Notes: generated by a model from the letters alone, not told the origin. DNA of 64,000 nucleotides from Desulfovibrio aminophilus DSM 12254 (GCF_000422565.1 NZ_KE383875.1:343545-407544), one strand, 5' to 3'. Positions 19,176-28,541 are shown, counted from the stretch's first letter. Translations and numbers: made by a program.

Positions 19176-20182
19176 GGCGTGGCCTCCCGCGCGAAGCGCT
19201 CATAGGTGGGTGCGAAGGGGATCAGGCCCCGCTCCAGAAGCGCCGCGGCCATGCGCTGGTAGCCCAGCCGGTCCAGTTTGCCCATGCGGGCCTCGCCGCC
19301 GCCCCGGCGGTTCCCCGCGGGCATGACGATGTCGCGCATGCGCGCCAGCATCCAGCGCTGATGCGCGCGATTGGCCGGAACCCTGGCCTCCCGCATGCGG
19401 GAGAGCATGATTTCCAAGGCCTCCTCGGGATTGTCGAAGGCGTAGCGCCAGCCGCGCAGGGTGGCCGCGACCACGGCCCGGCACATCTCCGGATCCTCGT
19501 CCCAGGTGGTCTGGAGGCAGTAGATGCCGTCCTCCGGATAGTTCAGCTCCAGGTCGGAGAAGGAGAAGACCGTCAACTCCGAAGGGTCCAGCCCGGAGGC
19601 CAGAAGCGTGTGGTATTCGTTGTACCACATGGCCGAGACGGCGGCCACGCCGCCGCGCAGAAAGAGGTTCACGGTGCTTCCCTGGGGCACGAGTTCCGGG
19701 ATGACGCCCAGGCGCTGGAACAAAGCCATGGGCTGGAGTTGGAACTCGTTGTCCCAGATGCTCACGCGCCTTCCGCCCAGGTCGCGGGGTGAGACGATGC
19801 CCGAGTCCTTGCGGGCCACGAGCATGAGCGCCGAACGCTGGACGATCTGGGCCAGATGCACGATGGGCATGCCCTCGGCGCGGCGCTGGACGCCCGTGGC
19901 CAGGAACATGGTGGCGAACTCCACCTCTCCTTCGGCCAGTTCGCGCGACGCCAGGATGTCCGGGCCGCCGGCCCGAATCTTCAGATCCACCCCGGCCTCG
20001 CGGTAGAAGCCCTTGTCCTGGGCCACATAGTAGCCCGCGAACTGGGCCTGGGGCAGCCATTGCAGAAGCAGGACGGCCTGTTTCATGGCCAGGGCGCAGT
20101 TCGGAAGGCACAGCGTCAGGGCCAGCGCCAGAACGGCGACCGGGCCGAGAAACCTGCGTCCGTGCCTGAAATCGTTCGTCAT
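19172..20182 (-). CDS. Periplasmic NMT1/THI5-like substrate-binding protein without a transporter
   Basis: Solute-binding protein of 336 residues with a Sec signal (GPVAVLALALTLCLPNCALA). The mature opening VLLLQWLPQAQFAGYYVAQDKGFYREAGVDLKI is typical of the NMT1/THI5 family that binds pyrimidine precursors, sulfonates or related ligands. No permease or ATPase gene is near. Instead its stop overlaps the start of the Cache/SpoIIE phosphatase gene (ATGA at 19172-19175). I infer that it presents a ligand to that receptor rather than feeding an importer. The last residues are positively charged and lack a membrane anchor. Confidence 0.82.
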   Translation of the reverse strand: MTNDFRHGRRFLGPVAVLALALTLCLPNCALAMKQAVLLLQWLPQAQFAGYYVAQDKGFYREAGVDLKIRAGGPDILASRELAEGEVEFATMFLATGVQRRAEGMPIVHLAQIVQRSALMLVARKDSGIVSPRDLGGRRVSIWDNEFQLQPMALFQRLGVIPELVPQGSTVNLFLRGGVAAVSAMWYNEYHTLLASGLDPSELTVFSFSDLELNYPEDGIYCLQTTWDEDPEMCRAVVAATLRGWRYAFDNPEEALEIMLSRMREARVPANRAHQRWMLARMRDIVMPAGNRRGGGEARMGKLDRLGYQRMAAALLERGLIPFAPTYERFAREATP

Positions 20183-20253
20183 CGTATCCGTCTTCGTACA
20201 CGCAAGGGGCGTACGCTGTCCACCGCCTCCGCGCGACGAAATGACGCCGGATG

Positions 20254-23200
20254 TCAGCGCCCCTGGGGCTCGGCGCAGGGACTCGCGACAAGCCCGGCCC
20301 CGTTCACGGTGCCGGCGGTCCCCTGCGGAGCGCTGCCCAGGGCCAGCTCCTGGAGTTCCTCCAGGTACTTGCGGGAATAGTCGAGATAAAAGGCCAGGGC
20401 CTTGGAGAAATCCTTGCCCACCAGCCCGTCAAGGAAAAGCTGGCTGATCTCCTTGGCCTCCAGCAGCACGTATTGGGAGAGGATGAAGACCTTGCGTTCC
20501 TCCTGGGTCATCTCCCGCAGGCAGCGCTTGAGCACGCTCTTGGCCCGGGGCTGGTACCACCAGAAATACAGAAGATCGAGGGCGTTGACCGCCACGATCT
20601 TGTCGAAGTCCCGGCCCTCGGAGGCGATGGTCGAGAGGAACTCCCGGGGCGACTCCAGCATCCGCAGCACGTCCTGGCGCGGGAAAAGCATCTCCAGCCG
20701 CGCGTATACCTTGAAGATCTGCTCGATCTTGCCGGTGTAATCCCAACGCCGCATGCGCATGTTCTGGCCCCGGTCCGCCAGCCCCTCGATGACGGCCGCC
20801 ACGGTGTCCGAGGCCAGCTTGGAGATGATCGCCGCCCACTGCTGGAGGATGGCGTTGACGCCGACGACTCCGACCCAGCCCAGGACCACGCCGAGCACGT
20901 CGTTGAGGGCCAGGGCCACGGGAATGGAAAGCACCGAACGGAAGAGGTTGGCCACAGCCGCCGCCCGGGGCAGCCCGCGGAACAGGTTGTGGCTCATGAG
21001 GTACAGGCCGTTGGCCAGGGCCATGAACGCATACAGCCCCAGGGGACTCGTCGTGGTGTTGATGGACAGGCCCCGGTCCAGGATCACGGTCTTCACCAGC
21101 CAGTCCAGCAGGGGCACGGAGAAGCCGGTGTAGAGCAGCGAGTCGGCCACCCGCTCCCAGCTCACGTAGTCCCGCCAGCGCAGCAGCGGGGAACGGCGGA
21201 ATCCGCCCGAACCGAGCACGGACTGGATGACGTTGCGCACACCGGTGATGGCGAACCAGATGAAGGCCCCGCCGTAGGCCAGCAGCCACCAGTCCTTGCT
21301 GAGAAGGAAGGTCAGGCAGGCGGGCACGAAGCCGAGCAGGATCTTGAGCGAGTTCTTGAGCCAGCTGTTCAGGTAGCGCAACGGGATGGCTCGATGGGAT
21401 TCCCGCGGCTCACACGGGCTGTAGGCCTTGGGCGGATCCTTCTGCACCCCGCCCAGGGTGTAGATGTTGCTCTCCTCCGGCCGGGAGGCCGCGTAGTCCT
21501 GGACCACCCAGTCGCGCGCCACGCGGGTGAAGAGCCGTCGGCCGCCGGGCAGGCGGCCGAGCAGCCCGAGACCGCGCCGGGTGAAGCCGCCGCCCTCCCT
21601 GGGGCGGAAGGTCTCGCGCAGGAAGGCCTTGGCCCGCACGGGAATGCGCCGCCGCGTGGACTGAATGGAGTCCAGGGCCTTCTGGCCCCGTACCGGCAGG
21701 GTCTCGCGGATCACGTAGCCCATGCCGTGCAGCCGGTGGGACTGGCCCGTGGAGTCCGTGCCCACCCGCGACTTGAGCGGGGTATACTTGTAGTAGGACT
21801 GGAAGCCGGGGATGTCGCAGAGGATGCGCTCCAGGACGCGCACGCGCTCGGCGGCGTCCGCGGCGGCGGAGGTCTCGGTCTTGGCGATGACGCCCTGGAT
21901 GAAACGCTTCAGGCGCACCACGTTCTGGGAGTTGATGGCCGCCTGGAGCTCCAGGATGCGCTCGTTGTCCACGGCCTTGCCCAGGGCGCAGTCCTTGAGG
22001 TTGAAGACCTCCAGGTGGGTCACGCGGCCCTGGCAGCCGTAGAGGATTTCCAGCACATCCTCGGCCCGCAGCCGGGACAGGCTGAGCACGATGCGGAAAC
22101 CGGCGTGCAGCTGGGTCAGGCCCTCGGCCAGTTCGGCCGGCCCCAGGGTCAGGAGCCAGGGCACGTCCGGGCCGTCGTCCGGCACGTTGGGGTCGGGCAG
22201 GTCCGGGTTGCGGCCGGGCTCCAGGTAGGTCTCGATGAGCGACTCCGGGGTCAGCTCGTTCATGTCCCGCACGAGATCGTCGAGCCCTCGGCGCTCCTCG
22301 CTGTCCGGGAGGGCGCAGTAGGCCGAGAGACGCTGGGCCCGCTCGGCCAGAAGCGGCGTCAGGGCGTCGTGAATGAACTTGCCCAGGTGCAGGAGCGAGG
22401 CTTGGCCCGTGCCGATGGAGGCCAGGAAGTCGTCCTTCTCCAGGGGGTCGAGCTGAATGCCGAAGCGCTCGTTGAGGGCCAGCCGGTGGCTCGAGTTGAA
22501 GGACTCGAAGACACGCATGACGTAGCGCTGGTGGTACTGGGAGACCTTCTGGCCCTCGGCCATGAAGGCGGCCACCTGGGGGTCGGCCAGGAAGCGCAGA
22601 TACTCCTGGGTGTCGGTGTTCTCGCGCGAGGCCAGGATGAGCTTCAGGTAGCGGCCCCGGAAACGCGGCGAGAACTCGATGCCGATGCGCACGTTCATGC
22701 CCATGATGGCGGCCGCCTCGAGCAGTTCCTCGGCCACCTCCTTGGTCACGTAGTTGTAGTAGATGACCGTGAGCCGGCGGATGCCCTTGATCCAGGCGTC
22801 CATGATGAGGTGCGTGGCGGACTTGCGCCCCTTGGTGTTGGCGTCGTGCACGTGGTCGTCGAAGGCGACCTGGTTCCACTCCTCGGGCATCTCGATGAGG
22901 TGGTACTTGCGCAGCTGGGCGTGGATCACGCGGGGCTTGCCCGTGGCCGCGGAACGGAAGTCGCGGGCCAGCTTGAGCTGGGCCACGTGGTCGCCCCGGC
23001 CGCGCACCAGTTCCTTCATGATCTGCAGGAGCACCCGGGCGGTGTTGCGCCGCAGACTGCTGGTGGCCGTGGTCAGAACCTCGTCGCGCAGGGTCCGCAG
23101 GGCGTCCAGGCGATCCTCGGTGCGCCCCGTCTCCAGGGAGCCGAGCAGGTGCACGACCGCGTAGGCCACGCGCAGGCCCTTGGTGGCGGCCATCTCCTTG

Positions 23201-23403
23201 ATGCCGTGGGGATGGAGGTAGGAGGACAGGAGCTTCTTGAGGCTCGGGTAATCCTTGCGGCTCAACACGTCGTTGACGATGTTGAGCAGGTCGAAGTCCC
23301 GCGTGTCGAAGTACCCGCGAGGAAGCTTGCGGAACTGCCCCGAGTCCATGCGCGAAAGCCTTCCCTTCTTCCGGCCGGAAAACCGCGACGGACCCGCCTC
23401 CAT
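20254..23403 (-). CDS. Large conserved-looking protein of unknown function with a PHP-like region and membrane segments
   Basis: I do not recognise a named family for this 1049-residue protein. The N-terminus (1-170) is helical and charged. Residues 180-260 resemble a PHP domain: DDHVHD at 182-187 stands where PHP enzymes have DxHxH, and GIEFSPRFRGRYLKLILAS at 241-259 matches the third-motif G-I-E-x-S region. The second motif (TDHD-type) is replaced by VIYYNY, so a full metal site is unlikely. Hydrophobic segments lie near 685-701, 705-721, 785-805 and 822-850. The remainder is soluble and helical. The ATG at 23403 has only a G-run upstream; Met19 (23349) has GGGAAGG and is an alternative. 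It stands alone between the RND operon and the NMT1 gene. Confidence 0.7.
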   Translation of the reverse strand: MEAGPSRFSGRKKGRLSRMDSGQFRKLPRGYFDTRDFDLLNIVNDVLSRKDYPSLKKLLSSYLHPHGIKEMAATKGLRVAYAVVHLLGSLETGRTEDRLDALRTLRDEVLTTATSSLRRNTARVLLQIMKELVRGRGDHVAQLKLARDFRSAATGKPRVIHAQLRKYHLIEMPEEWNQVAFDDHVHDANTKGRKSATHLIMDAWIKGIRRLTVIYYNYVTKEVAEELLEAAAIMGMNVRIGIEFSPRFRGRYLKLILASRENTDTQEYLRFLADPQVAAFMAEGQKVSQYHQRYVMRVFESFNSSHRLALNERFGIQLDPLEKDDFLASIGTGQASLLHLGKFIHDALTPLLAERAQRLSAYCALPDSEERRGLDDLVRDMNELTPESLIETYLEPGRNPDLPDPNVPDDGPDVPWLLTLGPAELAEGLTQLHAGFRIVLSLSRLRAEDVLEILYGCQGRVTHLEVFNLKDCALGKAVDNERILELQAAINSQNVVRLKRFIQGVIAKTETSAAADAAERVRVLERILCDIPGFQSYYKYTPLKSRVGTDSTGQSHRLHGMGYVIRETLPVRGQKALDSIQSTRRRIPVRAKAFLRETFRPREGGGFTRRGLGLLGRLPGGRRLFTRVARDWVVQDYAASRPEESNIYTLGGVQKDPPKAYSPCEPRESHRAIPLRYLNSWLKNSLKILLGFVPACLTFLLSKDWWLLAYGGAFIWFAITGVRNVIQSVLGSGGFRRSPLLRWRDYVSWERVADSLLYTGFSVPLLDWLVKTVILDRGLSINTTTSPLGLYAFMALANGLYLMSHNLFRGLPRAAAVANLFRSVLSIPVALALNDVLGVVLGWVGVVGVNAILQQWAAIISKLASDTVAAVIEGLADRGQNMRMRRWDYTGKIEQIFKVYARLEMLFPRQDVLRMLESPREFLSTIASEGRDFDKIVAVNALDLLYFWWYQPRAKSVLKRCLREMTQEERKVFILSQYVLLEAKEISQLFLDGLVGKDFSKALAFYLDYSRKYLEELQELALGSAPQGTAGTVNGAGLVASPCAEPQGR

Positions 23404-23543
23404 CGCGACGCCCCCCGAAGACGAAATCTAACGCCACGACAACGCAGCGTTCTTTTTTTCACAACCTCGACATCTTTTGCCCCGCTGTCAAGCTGAAAAG
23501 CGCATCCTCCCGGCATCTCGCCGGAAAAAAGGCCCTTTCAGCC

Positions 23544-23570
23544 CGAGGCCGAGTTTTCTACTCGGCCTCG
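23544..23570 (-). terminator. Hairpin at the end of the RND pump gene
   Basis: Ten-base arms CGAGGCCGAG (23544-23553) and CTCGGCCTCG (23561-23570) flank a 7-base loop that contains the pump's stop codon. On the minus strand a T6 run (23525-23530) follows 13 bases after the stem. This is a probable but imperfect terminator. Confidence 0.5.
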
Positions 23571-26500
23571 CCGGCCCCGCGGGCCCGGCCGAAGGCCCGG
23601 TCCAGCAGCCGTTGCAGCTTGTCCAGGTAGATGTAGTACACCGGGGTCAGGTAGAGGGTCAAAAGCTGGGAGACCAGCAGGCCGCCGACCACGGCCAGGC
23701 CCAGGGGACGCCGGGACTCGGCTCCGGCGCCGAAGCCGATGGCGATGGGCAGGGTGCCCATGAGCGCGGCCATGGTGGTCATCATGATCGGCCGGAAGCG
23801 CACCAGCGCGCCGTCGAAGATGGACTGTTCGGCGGTCTTGCCCTCCTTGCGCTCGGCCTCCACCGCGAAGTCGATCATCATGATCGCGTTCTTCTTCACG
23901 ATGCCGATGAGCATGATGATGCCCACGAAACCGTAGATGTCCAAGTCCAGACGGAAGAGCAGCAGGGTCAGCAGCGCGCCCACGCCCGCCGCCGGCAGGC
24001 CGGAGAGGATGGTCAGGGGGTGGATGAAGCTCTCGTAGAGCACGCCGAGCACGATGTAGATGACCACGATGGAAAGGATGACCAGGGCCAGAAGGCCCTT
24101 GAACGAGGACTGGAAGGCCTGGGCCGTGCCCTGGAAGCTGGTGGAGAAGGTGCCCGGCAGCATCTCCGAGGCCAGGCCCTGGACCCGGGGCATGGCGTCG
24201 CCCAGCGACAGGCCCGGAGCCAGGTTGAAGGACACGGTCACGGAAGGCATCTGGCCGGTGTGGTTGATGGACTGCGGCCCGACCCCCACGCCCACCTTGG
24301 TCAGGGTGTCCAGGGGGGCCAACGTGCCGCTCTTGGTGCGGATGTAGAGCATGGACAGGGCCCCCGGGTCGGCCTGGTAGCGCGGCAGGAGCTCCATCTG
24401 CACCGGGTAGTCGTTGGTGCTGGCGTAGATGGTCGAGATCTCCCGCGTGCTGAAGGCCGAGGCCAGGGCGTCCTCGATCTGGAAGGCCGTGACGCCCAGC
24501 GCCGCCGCCCGGTCGCGGTCGATGTCCAGGACGACCTCGGGGTTGGAGATCTCCAGGTCGCTGCTCACGTCCTGCAGGCCGGGAAGTTCATGCATGCGGG
24601 CCTCGAAGGCCGTCGCGTACTGGTAGAGCTCCTCGGTGTCCGGATTTTGGAGCGTGAACTGGTAGAGAGCGCGGGCGCTCCGCCCGCCCACGTTGATGGT
24701 CGGGGGCACCACGAGCATGACCCGCAGGCCGGAAATCGAGGACAGCTTGGCGCGCATGGACTGCACGAACTGCTGGGCCGAAAGGGGCCGCTCCTTGCGC
24801 GGCTTGAGCTGGATGAACACGCGGCCGCTGTTGCTCGAGGGGTTGGGACCGCCCGCGCCCACCAGGGTGGTGAATTTGCCGACGTTGGGGTCGGCCAGGA
24901 GTATCTCGTTGACGCGCTTGTGCCGGGCCACCATCTCCTCGAAGGGGACGCCCTGTTCGGCCATGGTCGTGCCGGAGACTTGGCCGGTGTCCTCGGAAGG
25001 AAGGAATCCCTTGGGCGTGATGGAGAAGAGCCAGCCGGTGAGGACCAGCAGGCCGAAGGAGGCGTAGAGGGTCAGGCGGCGGTGGCGCAGGACGAGGCGC
25101 AGGGTCCGCTCGTAGGCCGCCAGCGACCGATCGAAGAAGGATTCGGCGAAGTCGTGGAACCGCCCCTTGGGCTTCTCGGCCTGGCCCGGCTGGTGGGCCT
25201 TGAGGCCCAGGGAGCAGAGCATGGGCGTGAGACTCAGGGAAACGAAGCCGGAAATGAGGATCGCGGCCATGATGGTCACGGAGAACTCGTGGAACAGACG
25301 GCCGACCACCCCGCCCATGAAGAACACGGGAATGAACACGGCGGCCAGGGAGACGGTCATGGACAGAATGGTGAAGCTGATCTCCTTGGAGCCGTCGATG
25401 GACGCGCGCAGGGGACTCTTGCCCATCTCCATGTGGCGGACGATGTTCTCGAGCATGACGATGGCGTCGTCCACCACGAAGCCCACGGAGAGCGTCAGGG
25501 ACATGAGCGAAATGTTGTTCAGCGAGAAGCCCATGACGTGCATGACCGCGAAGGTGCCCACGATGGACATGGGCAGGGCCAGGGAGGGGATGATCGTGGC
25601 CCGCAAGTTGCGGAGGAAGAGGAAGATGACCAGGATCACCAGGCAGACCGTGAGCGTCAGGGTGAACTTCACGTCCGACACGGACTCGCGGATGGACTCG
25701 GAGCGGTCGTAGAGCACGTCGATCTTCACCGACTCGGGCACCTGGGCCCGGATCTTGGGCATGAGTTCCTTGACGGCGTCCACCAGGGCCACCGTGTTCG
25801 TGCCGGGCTGGCGCTGCACGGCCAGGACGAAGGCCGGCACCCCGTTGAACCAGTTGCCGCGCTTGGAGCTTTCCACGCTGTCCGAGACCAGGGCCACATC
25901 CTGGAGCCGCACGGGGGAGCCGTTGCGGTAGGCCACGATGAGCGGACGGTAGCCGTCGGCCTTGAGGATCTGGCCCTCGGAGCGCACGGTGTAGGCCCGG
26001 TCGGCGCCTTCCATGACGCCCGTGGGCAGATTCACGTTGGCCTTGGACACGGCGTCGGCCAGTTCGTCGATGCCGATCTGGCGGCTGGCCAGGGCCTCGG
26101 GGTCGACCTGGATGCGCACGGCGTACTTGGCCGAACCGTAGATGTTCACCAAGGCCACGCCGTTGATGGACGAGATGCGCTGGGCCATGAGCGTGTCGGC
26201 GTACTCGTTGAGCTGCCACAGCGGCATGGTGTCCGAGGACACGGCCAGGTAGTAGATCGGCTGGTCCGAGGGGTTGACCTTGCGCATGAAGGGCGGCGTG
26301 GTCATGTTTTCGGGCAGCTTGCGGGTGGCCACGGAAATGGCCGACTGCACGTCCAGGGCCGCGCCGTCCAGCTCGCGCTCCAGGTTGAACTGGAGGGTGA
26401 TCTTGGTGGTGCCGAGCGTGTTGGTGGAGCTCATGGAGTCCAGGCCCGCGATGGTCGAGAACTCGCGCTCCAGGGGCGCGGCCACCGAGGAGGCCATGGT

Positions 26501-26671
26501 CTCGGGCGAAGCCCCGGAGAGCTGGGCCGTGACCTGGATGGTGGGGAAGTCCACGTTGGGCAGGTCCGACACCGGCAGGGAACGGTAGGCCATGGTCCCG
26601 AAAATGAGAATGCCGAACATGACCAGGATGGTCATGACCGGCCGTTCGATGAACAGCCGGGAGAGGTTCAC
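23558..26671 (-). CDS. RND efflux pump, inner-membrane transporter subunit (AcrB/MdtB-like)
   Basis: Proton-driven RND transporter of 1037 residues, the usual length. The N-terminus MNLSRLFIERPVMTILVM is typical of the MdtB/MuxB/HAE1 group. The TM4 motif GFVVDDAIVMLENIVRH near residues 400-416 carries the two adjacent Asp of the proton relay. The signature GGVVGRLFHEF and a second VGIIMLIGIVKKNAIMMIDFA near residue 935 follow. It accepts amphiphilic compounds from the membrane or periplasm and works with the adaptor encoded just upstream (ATGA overlap at 26668-26671). No outer-membrane TolC-type gene is in the operon, so that partner must be encoded elsewhere. Confidence 0.93.
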   Translation of the reverse strand: MNLSRLFIERPVMTILVMFGILIFGTMAYRSLPVSDLPNVDFPTIQVTAQLSGASPETMASSVAAPLEREFSTIAGLDSMSSTNTLGTTKITLQFNLERELDGAALDVQSAISVATRKLPENMTTPPFMRKVNPSDQPIYYLAVSSDTMPLWQLNEYADTLMAQRISSINGVALVNIYGSAKYAVRIQVDPEALASRQIGIDELADAVSKANVNLPTGVMEGADRAYTVRSEGQILKADGYRPLIVAYRNGSPVRLQDVALVSDSVESSKRGNWFNGVPAFVLAVQRQPGTNTVALVDAVKELMPKIRAQVPESVKIDVLYDRSESIRESVSDVKFTLTLTVCLVILVIFLFLRNLRATIIPSLALPMSIVGTFAVMHVMGFSLNNISLMSLTLSVGFVVDDAIVMLENIVRHMEMGKSPLRASIDGSKEISFTILSMTVSLAAVFIPVFFMGGVVGRLFHEFSVTIMAAILISGFVSLSLTPMLCSLGLKAHQPGQAEKPKGRFHDFAESFFDRSLAAYERTLRLVLRHRRLTLYASFGLLVLTGWLFSITPKGFLPSEDTGQVSGTTMAEQGVPFEEMVARHKRVNEILLADPNVGKFTTLVGAGGPNPSSNSGRVFIQLKPRKERPLSAQQFVQSMRAKLSSISGLRVMLVVPPTINVGGRSARALYQFTLQNPDTEELYQYATAFEARMHELPGLQDVSSDLEISNPEVVLDIDRDRAAALGVTAFQIEDALASAFSTREISTIYASTNDYPVQMELLPRYQADPGALSMLYIRTKSGTLAPLDTLTKVGVGVGPQSINHTGQMPSVTVSFNLAPGLSLGDAMPRVQGLASEMLPGTFSTSFQGTAQAFQSSFKGLLALVILSIVVIYIVLGVLYESFIHPLTILSGLPAAGVGALLTLLLFRLDLDIYGFVGIIMLIGIVKKNAIMMIDFAVEAERKEGKTAEQSIFDGALVRFRPIMMTTMAALMGTLPIAIGFGAGAESRRPLGLAVVGGLLVSQLLTLYLTPVYYIYLDKLQRLLDRAFGRARGAGEAE

Positions 26672-27840
26672 GGCTTCGCCCCTTCGGCCCCGGCCGGGGC
26701 CGCGGCGCCCTTGGCGGCCTGCACCGGGGCTCCGGGCACCAGACGGATCTGGCCCTCGGTGACCACGGTTTCCCCGCCCTCCAGCCCGGAGTCGATGATC
26801 GTCAGCCCGTCCATGATGGTCCCGACCTTCACCGGGCGCAACTCCGCCGCGTTCTGGGCCGTCACCACGTAGACGTACTGTCCCTTGTTCCCGGCCTGCA
26901 CGGCCCGCGAGGGCACGACCACCACCCCTTCGCGGGAGGAGAGGCTGAGCGTCACGCGCACGAACTGGCCGGGCCAGAGCAGGATCTTCTCGTTGGAGAA
27001 GACGGCCTTGAGCTTGATGGTGCCGGTGGTCTTGTCCACGGCGTTGTCCAGCGAGGCGAGGGCGCCGCTCTCCAGGAAGGAGCCGTCCGAGGAGGAATAC
27101 GCCTCCACCGGCAGGGTTCCCTCGTGCATGCGCTGGAGGATGGCCGTGACGTGCTGCTCAGGCACGGCGAAGGTCACGTAGATGGGCCGGATCTGGTTGA
27201 TCACGGCCAGGTCGCGGTCGTCGTTGGCCTTGATGACGTTGCCCTGGGTGACCAGGATGTGGCCCACGCGGCCGTCGATGGGCGAGGAGATCAGGGTGTA
27301 GGAGAGGTCCAGCTCCCGGCTCTCCAGCTCGGCCTGGTTCAGGCGGATGGTGGCGGCCAGGGACTTGGCGTTGGCCTCGGTCTGCTCGTACTGCTCCCGG
27401 CTGATGACGTTCTTCTCGATGAGCCCGGAATACCGCCGAAGGTCATCGGCGGCTTTCTTGAGCAGCGCCTGGTCGCGCTCCAGCTTGGCCCGGGCCTCGC
27501 GCACGGCGGCCTCGTAGGGCCTGGGATCGATGCGGAAAAGCGGGTCGCCCTGGCGCACGTCCTGGCCGTCGCGCACGAACTGCTCCAGGATCTGGCCGCC
27601 CAGGCGGGTCTTGATGGCCACGGAGGCGTAGGCCTCCACCGACCCCACGGCCTTGAGCTCCACGGGCATCGTGCGCTTCTCGGCCGTGGCCGTGGACACC
27701 GGCACGGGTTTCTTGCCCTTCTCCTCCTTGCCGCCGCATCCCGGCAACAGGAGCAGGCTCGAGAGGGTCAGCGGGAGCAGAAGGCGGAAGAGGAGGCGGG
27801 CCGGATGAAGCGGCCTCGTGAGGAGCAAGAGGGTGATCAC
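26668..27840 (-). CDS. RND efflux adaptor (membrane fusion protein), lipoprotein
   Basis: Periplasmic adaptor of 390 residues that bridges the RND pump to an outer-membrane channel. The GTG start at 27840 forms a GTGA overlap with the TetR stop codon, and it gives a lipoprotein signal ending LLPGC with Cys35 as the lipidated residue. Domains follow in order: lipoyl half (GSVEAYASVAIKTRLGGQI), helical hairpin (about 105-175), second lipoyl half (SYTLISSPIDGRVG), beta-barrel and membrane-proximal domain (GVVVVPSRAVQ). The open frame extends upstream through the TetR gene, but that part is out-of-frame shadow and is not included. The C-terminus is Ala/Pro-rich. Confidence 0.9.
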   Translation of the reverse strand: MITLLLLTRPLHPARLLFRLLLPLTLSSLLLLPGCGGKEEKGKKPVPVSTATAEKRTMPVELKAVGSVEAYASVAIKTRLGGQILEQFVRDGQDVRQGDPLFRIDPRPYEAAVREARAKLERDQALLKKAADDLRRYSGLIEKNVISREQYEQTEANAKSLAATIRLNQAELESRELDLSYTLISSPIDGRVGHILVTQGNVIKANDDRDLAVINQIRPIYVTFAVPEQHVTAILQRMHEGTLPVEAYSSSDGSFLESGALASLDNAVDKTTGTIKLKAVFSNEKILLWPGQFVRVTLSLSSREGVVVVPSRAVQAGNKGQYVYVVTAQNAAELRPVKVGTIMDGLTIIDSGLEGGETVVTEGQIRLVPGAPVQAAKGAAAPAGAEGAKP

Positions 27841-28475
27841 GATCGTCCTCCCGCGCTGTCGGCGCGGCGGTAATTTTCGATGGCCGCCAGGGAGAAGGCC
27901 AGAATGTGGTCCGCCAATTCCTCCAGCCCCTGGCGGTCGAAGCGGAGCGAGGGATCGATGCGACGAACCACCTCGCTGGAACGAAAGAAATGCTGACACT
28001 GGGCCGCGACGCTCAGGCCGCAAAAGAGCACCGCGCGATCGTCCAGGCCGGGACCACCCAATTCGCGGACCCTCTCCTGGAGCAGCTTGGACATGGGACG
28101 GATGGCCCGCTGGACGAGCTGGTCCAGGGCCTCGGTGGGCTCGTACATCTCGCGGGTCAGCAGCATGCCGAACCAGGAGCCCCGACCCGAGCCGTGCAGA
28201 CGGAAGACGAAGGAGCGGATGAAGGCCCGCAGGCGCTCCGCGGGCGGAAAGTCGGGGCCGGGATCGGGCGGGTGGTCGCGGATGCTCTCCTCGAAGGCCG
28301 CCTGCAGGACTTCCTCGTAGAGACGCCGCTTGTTCCCGAAGTGATACTTCACCGAGGCCACGTTGGCTTCGGCCCGAGCGCAGATCTCGCGCACGGTGGC
28401 CGCGCGGAATCCCTTGCGCGAGATGATTTCCCCGGCGGCGCGCAGAAGCCGCTGGCGGGTTCCGTCCTGAGTCAT
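27837..28475 (-). CDS. TetR-family regulator (CecR-like) of the RND efflux operon
   Basis: Repressor of 212 residues. The N-terminal TetR helix-turn-helix is clear (TRQRLLRAAGEIISRKGF, then TVREICARAEANVASVKYHF). The C-terminal half (FGMLLTREMYEPTEALDQL, IRPMSKLL) resembles the CecR/DUF1956 ligand domain. The start at 28475 is chosen over an ATG at 28544 because GGAGGGGGAGG lies just upstream and the fold begins there. It is the first gene of a coupled operon with adaptor and pump, so it probably represses its own operon until an inducer binds. Confidence 0.87.
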   Translation of the reverse strand: MTQDGTRQRLLRAAGEIISRKGFRAATVREICARAEANVASVKYHFGNKRRLYEEVLQAAFEESIRDHPPDPGPDFPPAERLRAFIRSFVFRLHGSGRGSWFGMLLTREMYEPTEALDQLVQRAIRPMSKLLQERVRELGGPGLDDRAVLFCGLSVAAQCQHFFRSSEVVRRIDPSLRFDRQGLEELADHILAFSLAAIENYRRADSAGGRS

Positions 28476-28508
28476 GCCGCACCCCCTCCCCCTCCGACGG
28501 GCAGGTTG

Positions 28509-28541
28509 AAACAGTTGTTTATGGCGCTGAACAGCGGCTGT
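28509..28541 (-). promoter_or_regulatory. Candidate operator region for the TetR-family regulator
   Basis: Two perfect palindromes lie 34-66 bases upstream of the regulator start: AAACAGTTGTTT (28509-28520) and ACAGCGGCTGT (28531-28541). Autoregulated TetR proteins usually bind such dyads next to their own start. The binding is inferred. Confidence 0.4.

Noticed and set aside
20251..23496. 1081-codon plus-strand open frame opposite the large orphan
   Set aside because: The minus frame has hydrophobic segments, balanced composition and PHP-like motifs, while this one is His/Gly/Val-rich shadow.
23477..26872. 1131-codon plus-strand open frame opposite the RND pump
   Set aside because: Repetitive His/Gly/Asp composition; the minus frame is an intact RND transporter.
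26668..28482. 604-codon reading of the RND adaptor, including upstream sequence
   Set aside because: Residues before the GTG at 27840 overlap the TetR gene and are Arg/Pro/Ser-rich. The lipoprotein signal and GTGA overlap mark the true start.
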